A stretch of DNA of 8,003 bases from Nitrospirota bacterium (lineage in GTDB: Bacteria; Nitrospirota; Thermodesulfovibrionia; Thermodesulfovibrionales; JdFR-85): assembly GCA_015485235.1 (NCBI GenBank), contig WFTX01000002.1:1-8003 (forward strand). The letters are read 5' to 3'. Made by a program: the position numbers and the translations under genes. Below the pieces are notes generated by a model. That model was not told the origin of the DNA and made no database searches. It worked only from the letters and a program-made list of their open reading frames with translations. The number at the start of each line of letters is the position of its first letter. Within the stretch, counting starts at the first letter, position 1. Shown here piece after piece: positions 6,762 through 8,003 of this stretch.

Positions 6762-6861
6762 AAACCACAGAGAATCATGAGATAATAGAATAAACCACGA
6801 AGGGCAAAGGATAGGGAGAAAACTCAAAGAGGTTGTTTAAACTTCGTGAACTTCGTGATGG
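6762..6861. repeat. Degenerate intergenic repeat, copy 2 (CTTCGTG family), between lolC and the small membrane gene
   Basis: The 183-bp gap 6742-6924 has the same make-up as the lysS-lolC gap. aaaccacagagaat at 6762 and taaaccacgaagggcaaagg at 6791-6810 form the left side; gagaaaac and the exact 20-base core (6829-6848) form the middle. Two perfect tandem aacttcgtg units (6840-6857) form the right side. cacgaag (6796-6802) is the exact reverse complement of cttcgtg (6851-6857). A further fragment, gatataaaccgcagag, follows at about 6886-6902. It shows no promoter or coding region that I can defend. Confidence 0.75.
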
Positions 6862-6924
6862 AATTAGAAAAATTGGTTGTGATTAAGATATAAACCGCAG
6901 AGATTAGAATGAGAAGGATTGCTG

Positions 6925-7185
6925 ATGTGTAAACTGATCAGGCGACTCATATGTCTTGTCATCCTCTTTGTTGCAGGGTTCTTCGTAATAGCCATCCTCC
7001 GGGGAGGCGAGCCGATAAGGTGGTTCGGGAAGAAGTCGGAAGAGACCGGGAAGGTCCTTAAAAAGAAGTCAGAGGAACTTGCTGAAGAGGCGGACATGAT
7101 AAAGAAGAGGACAGAGGCTGTGAAGAAGGGAGCGGAGGTTGTGAAGGAGAAATCGGAAAAGCTCATGGAGAAGGTGAAGAAATGA
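6925..7185 (+). CDS. Small single-pass membrane protein with Lys/Glu-rich helical tail, coupled to lolD
   Basis: I do not recognise a named family. The 86-residue product has a short basic start (MCKLIRR), one hydrophobic segment at about 8-25 (LICLVILFVAGFFVIAIL), a linker RGGEPIRWFG, then about 50 residues made almost wholly of Lys, Glu, Ala, Val and Ser/Thr with no proline, predicted helical. A [KR]-[ST]-E motif recurs with Ser/Thr at 38, 49, 63 and 77, spacings of 11, 14 and 14, which suits a mixed hendecad/heptad coiled coil. The positive N-terminus predicts a cytoplasmic start and a periplasmic tail, though the tail is itself lysine-rich, so topology is uncertain. There is no lipobox. 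GAGAAGG at 6911-6917 is 7 nt from the ATG at 6925, preferred over the TTG at 6919, which would be only 1 nt away. Its TGA overlaps the lolD ATG (ATGA, 7182-7185), and its codon choice matches its neighbours, so it is probably real. Confidence 0.72.
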   Translation: MCKLIRRLICLVILFVAGFFVIAILRGGEPIRWFGKKSEETGKVLKKKSEELAEEADMIKKRTEAVKKGAEVVKEKSEKLMEKVKK

Positions 7186-7862
7186 CCACCCTTATCAGGG
7201 CGGAGGGGATAAAAAAGTCCTTCATCACAGATGCAGGCAGGCTGGAGGTCCTCAGGGGCATTGACATTGAGGTCTCTGAAGGTGAGATGATAGCCATTCT
7301 CGGTGCCTCAGGGGTGGGAAAGAGCACCTTTCTCCATATACTGGGCACGATTGACCGTCCTACCGAAGGGAGTCTTTACTACGAGGACGAGGATATCCTT
7401 GCGCTGGAGGAAAAGGCGCTTGCAGAATTCCGGAACAGAAAGATCGGTTTTGTGTTCCAGTTTCATCATCTTCTGCCGGAGTTTTCCGCCCTTGAGAATG
7501 TGATGATGCCAGGGCTTATCTCCGGGATGGTCCCGGAAGAGGTGAGGCAGAAGGCAGAATCCCTTCTTGGTGAAATGGGGCTTGCCGGGAGGCTCCTGCA
7601 CAGGCCCGGTGAACTCTCCGGCGGTGAGCAGCAGAGGGTTGCCGTGGCACGGGCCCTGATAATGTCCCCTCTGGTCATCCTTGCCGATGAACCCACGGGA
7701 AACCTCGACACAAAGACCGGCGAGGAACTCTTCGGTCTCCTGAAGAGGATAAATGAAGAAAAGGGTACGACCTTCATAATCGTCACCCACAACGAATCCA
7801 TCGCCTCCGCCTGTTCAAGAAGGCTCACGATGGTGGACGGGGTTCTGGATGAGAATGCATAA
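7182..7862 (+). CDS. lolD: Lipoprotein-releasing system ATP-binding protein LolD
   Basis: LolD is the cytoplasmic ATPase that powers lipoprotein extraction by the LolC/E permease. The 226-residue protein is complete and of normal length. It carries Walker A GASGVGKST (41-49), the Q-loop at Gln93, the signature LSGGEQQR (145-152), Walker B VILADEPTGNLD (165-176) with catalytic Glu170, and the H-loop His203 in IIVTHNES. FQFHHLLPEFSALENVMMP (92-110) is characteristic of LolD rather than FtsE or MacB-type ATPases. The ATG overlaps the stop of the preceding small gene by 4 bases, with AAGGTGAAGA just upstream serving as a weak ribosome binding site, so translation is likely coupled. The permease lies two genes upstream, with the repeat copy and the small gene between them. 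In related gene orders an outer-membrane assembly gene often follows; the window ends before that can be seen. Confidence 0.96.
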   Translation: MTTLIRAEGIKKSFITDAGRLEVLRGIDIEVSEGEMIAILGASGVGKSTFLHILGTIDRPTEGSLYYEDEDILALEEKALAEFRNRKIGFVFQFHHLLPEFSALENVMMPGLISGMVPEEVRQKAESLLGEMGLAGRLLHRPGELSGGEQQRVAVARALIMSPLVILADEPTGNLDTKTGEELFGLLKRINEEKGTTFIIVTHNESIASACSRRLTMVDGVLDENA

Positions 7863-7911
7863 ATCAGCATTTAGCGTGGAGCGGACAGCGTATAGGGGAA
7901 ATCTTTTGAGA

Positions 7912-7931
7912 AATCTGTGTTAATCTGCGTT
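7912..7931. repeat. Tandem 10-bp repeat after lolD, possibly related to the upstream intergenic repeats
   Basis: aatctgtgtt (7912-7921) is followed directly by aatctgcgtt (7922-7931), differing at one position. The style, short TGTG/TCGTG units in tandem within an intergenic gap, resembles the copies flanking lolC, but the 20-bp core is absent, so membership of the same family is inferred. The remaining 7863-8003 gap carries no recognisable gene. Confidence 0.5.
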
Positions 7932-7935
7932 CTGC

Positions 7936-7966
7936 TTGTCCCGGAATGATTTTCAGCGGTTATGAT
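7936..7966 (+). promoter_or_regulatory. Weak candidate promoter for a gene right of the window
   Basis: ttgtcc (7936-7941) and tatgat (7961-7966) resemble -35 and -10 boxes, but the 19-bp spacing is longer than ideal. The downstream gene is outside the window, so orientation and use cannot be confirmed. Confidence 0.25.
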
Positions 7967-8003
7967 AAAATAGAAAGATTCACATCTGGAACACTTCGGG
8001 GCG

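Noticed and set aside
6025..6768. Open frame of 247 codons on the minus strand inside lolC
   Set aside because: It is antisense to the conserved permease, His/Tyr/Pro-rich in composition, without a ribosome binding site or family resemblance.
5411..6861. CRISPR array or riboswitch in the gaps flanking lolC
   Set aside because: The repeated units are only 9-10 bp, directly adjacent without unique spacers, and there is no conserved aptamer-like fold or cas gene.
6919..6924. TTG start for the small membrane protein, adding two residues
   Set aside because: The GAGAAGG site would be just 1 nt away from the TTG, whereas the ATG at 6925 has 7-nt spacing.

Overview
The window looks like a chromosomal housekeeping region of a Gram-negative (two-membrane) bacterium. 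The lipoprotein-release genes lolC and lolD require an outer membrane. Arginine is written mostly as AGG/AGA and isoleucine often as ATA, and the base composition is moderate in GC. Together with the order lysS-lolC-lolD, this suggests a Nitrospirota-like or deltaproteobacterial-type lineage. That placement is inference; no marker in the window fixes the taxonomy.

Left part, minus strand: a metal-dependent hydrolase of the UPF0173 beta-lactamase-fold type runs off the left edge (1-538), and mutL, the mismatch-repair ATPase/endonuclease, occupies 765-2444. Between them lies a highly structured element of about 133 bp (586-718): an 18-bp perfect terminal inverted repeat enclosing a simple hairpin and a nested two-level hairpin. 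This is the most distinctive non-coding feature in the window.

Right part, plus strand: a 187-bp divergent intergenic region with a perfect TATAAT box leads into proA (2632-3888) and lysS (3898-5373). These are 9 bp apart, and the lysS ribosome binding site overlaps the proA stop codon. Next come the lipoprotein-release permease lolC/E (5521-6741), a small single-pass membrane protein with a lysine/glutamate-rich helical tail (6925-7185), and the ATPase lolD (7182-7862). The small gene and lolD share an ATGA stop/start overlap, so they are probably translationally coupled. The expected partner job is ATP-driven extraction of lipoproteins from the inner membrane. The small protein is not a known Lol component.

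The gaps after lysS and lolC carry degenerate copies of one short repeat family: 9-bp CTTCGTG units in tandem, opposite partly complementary arms, and a shared 20-bp core. The gap after lolD has a similar 10-bp tandem unit. No tRNA, rRNA, CRISPR array, insertion sequence or phage gene was seen. The window contains no obvious new enzyme system. The items most worth following up are the structured element at 586-718, the coiled-coil small protein joined to lolD, and the intergenic repeat family.
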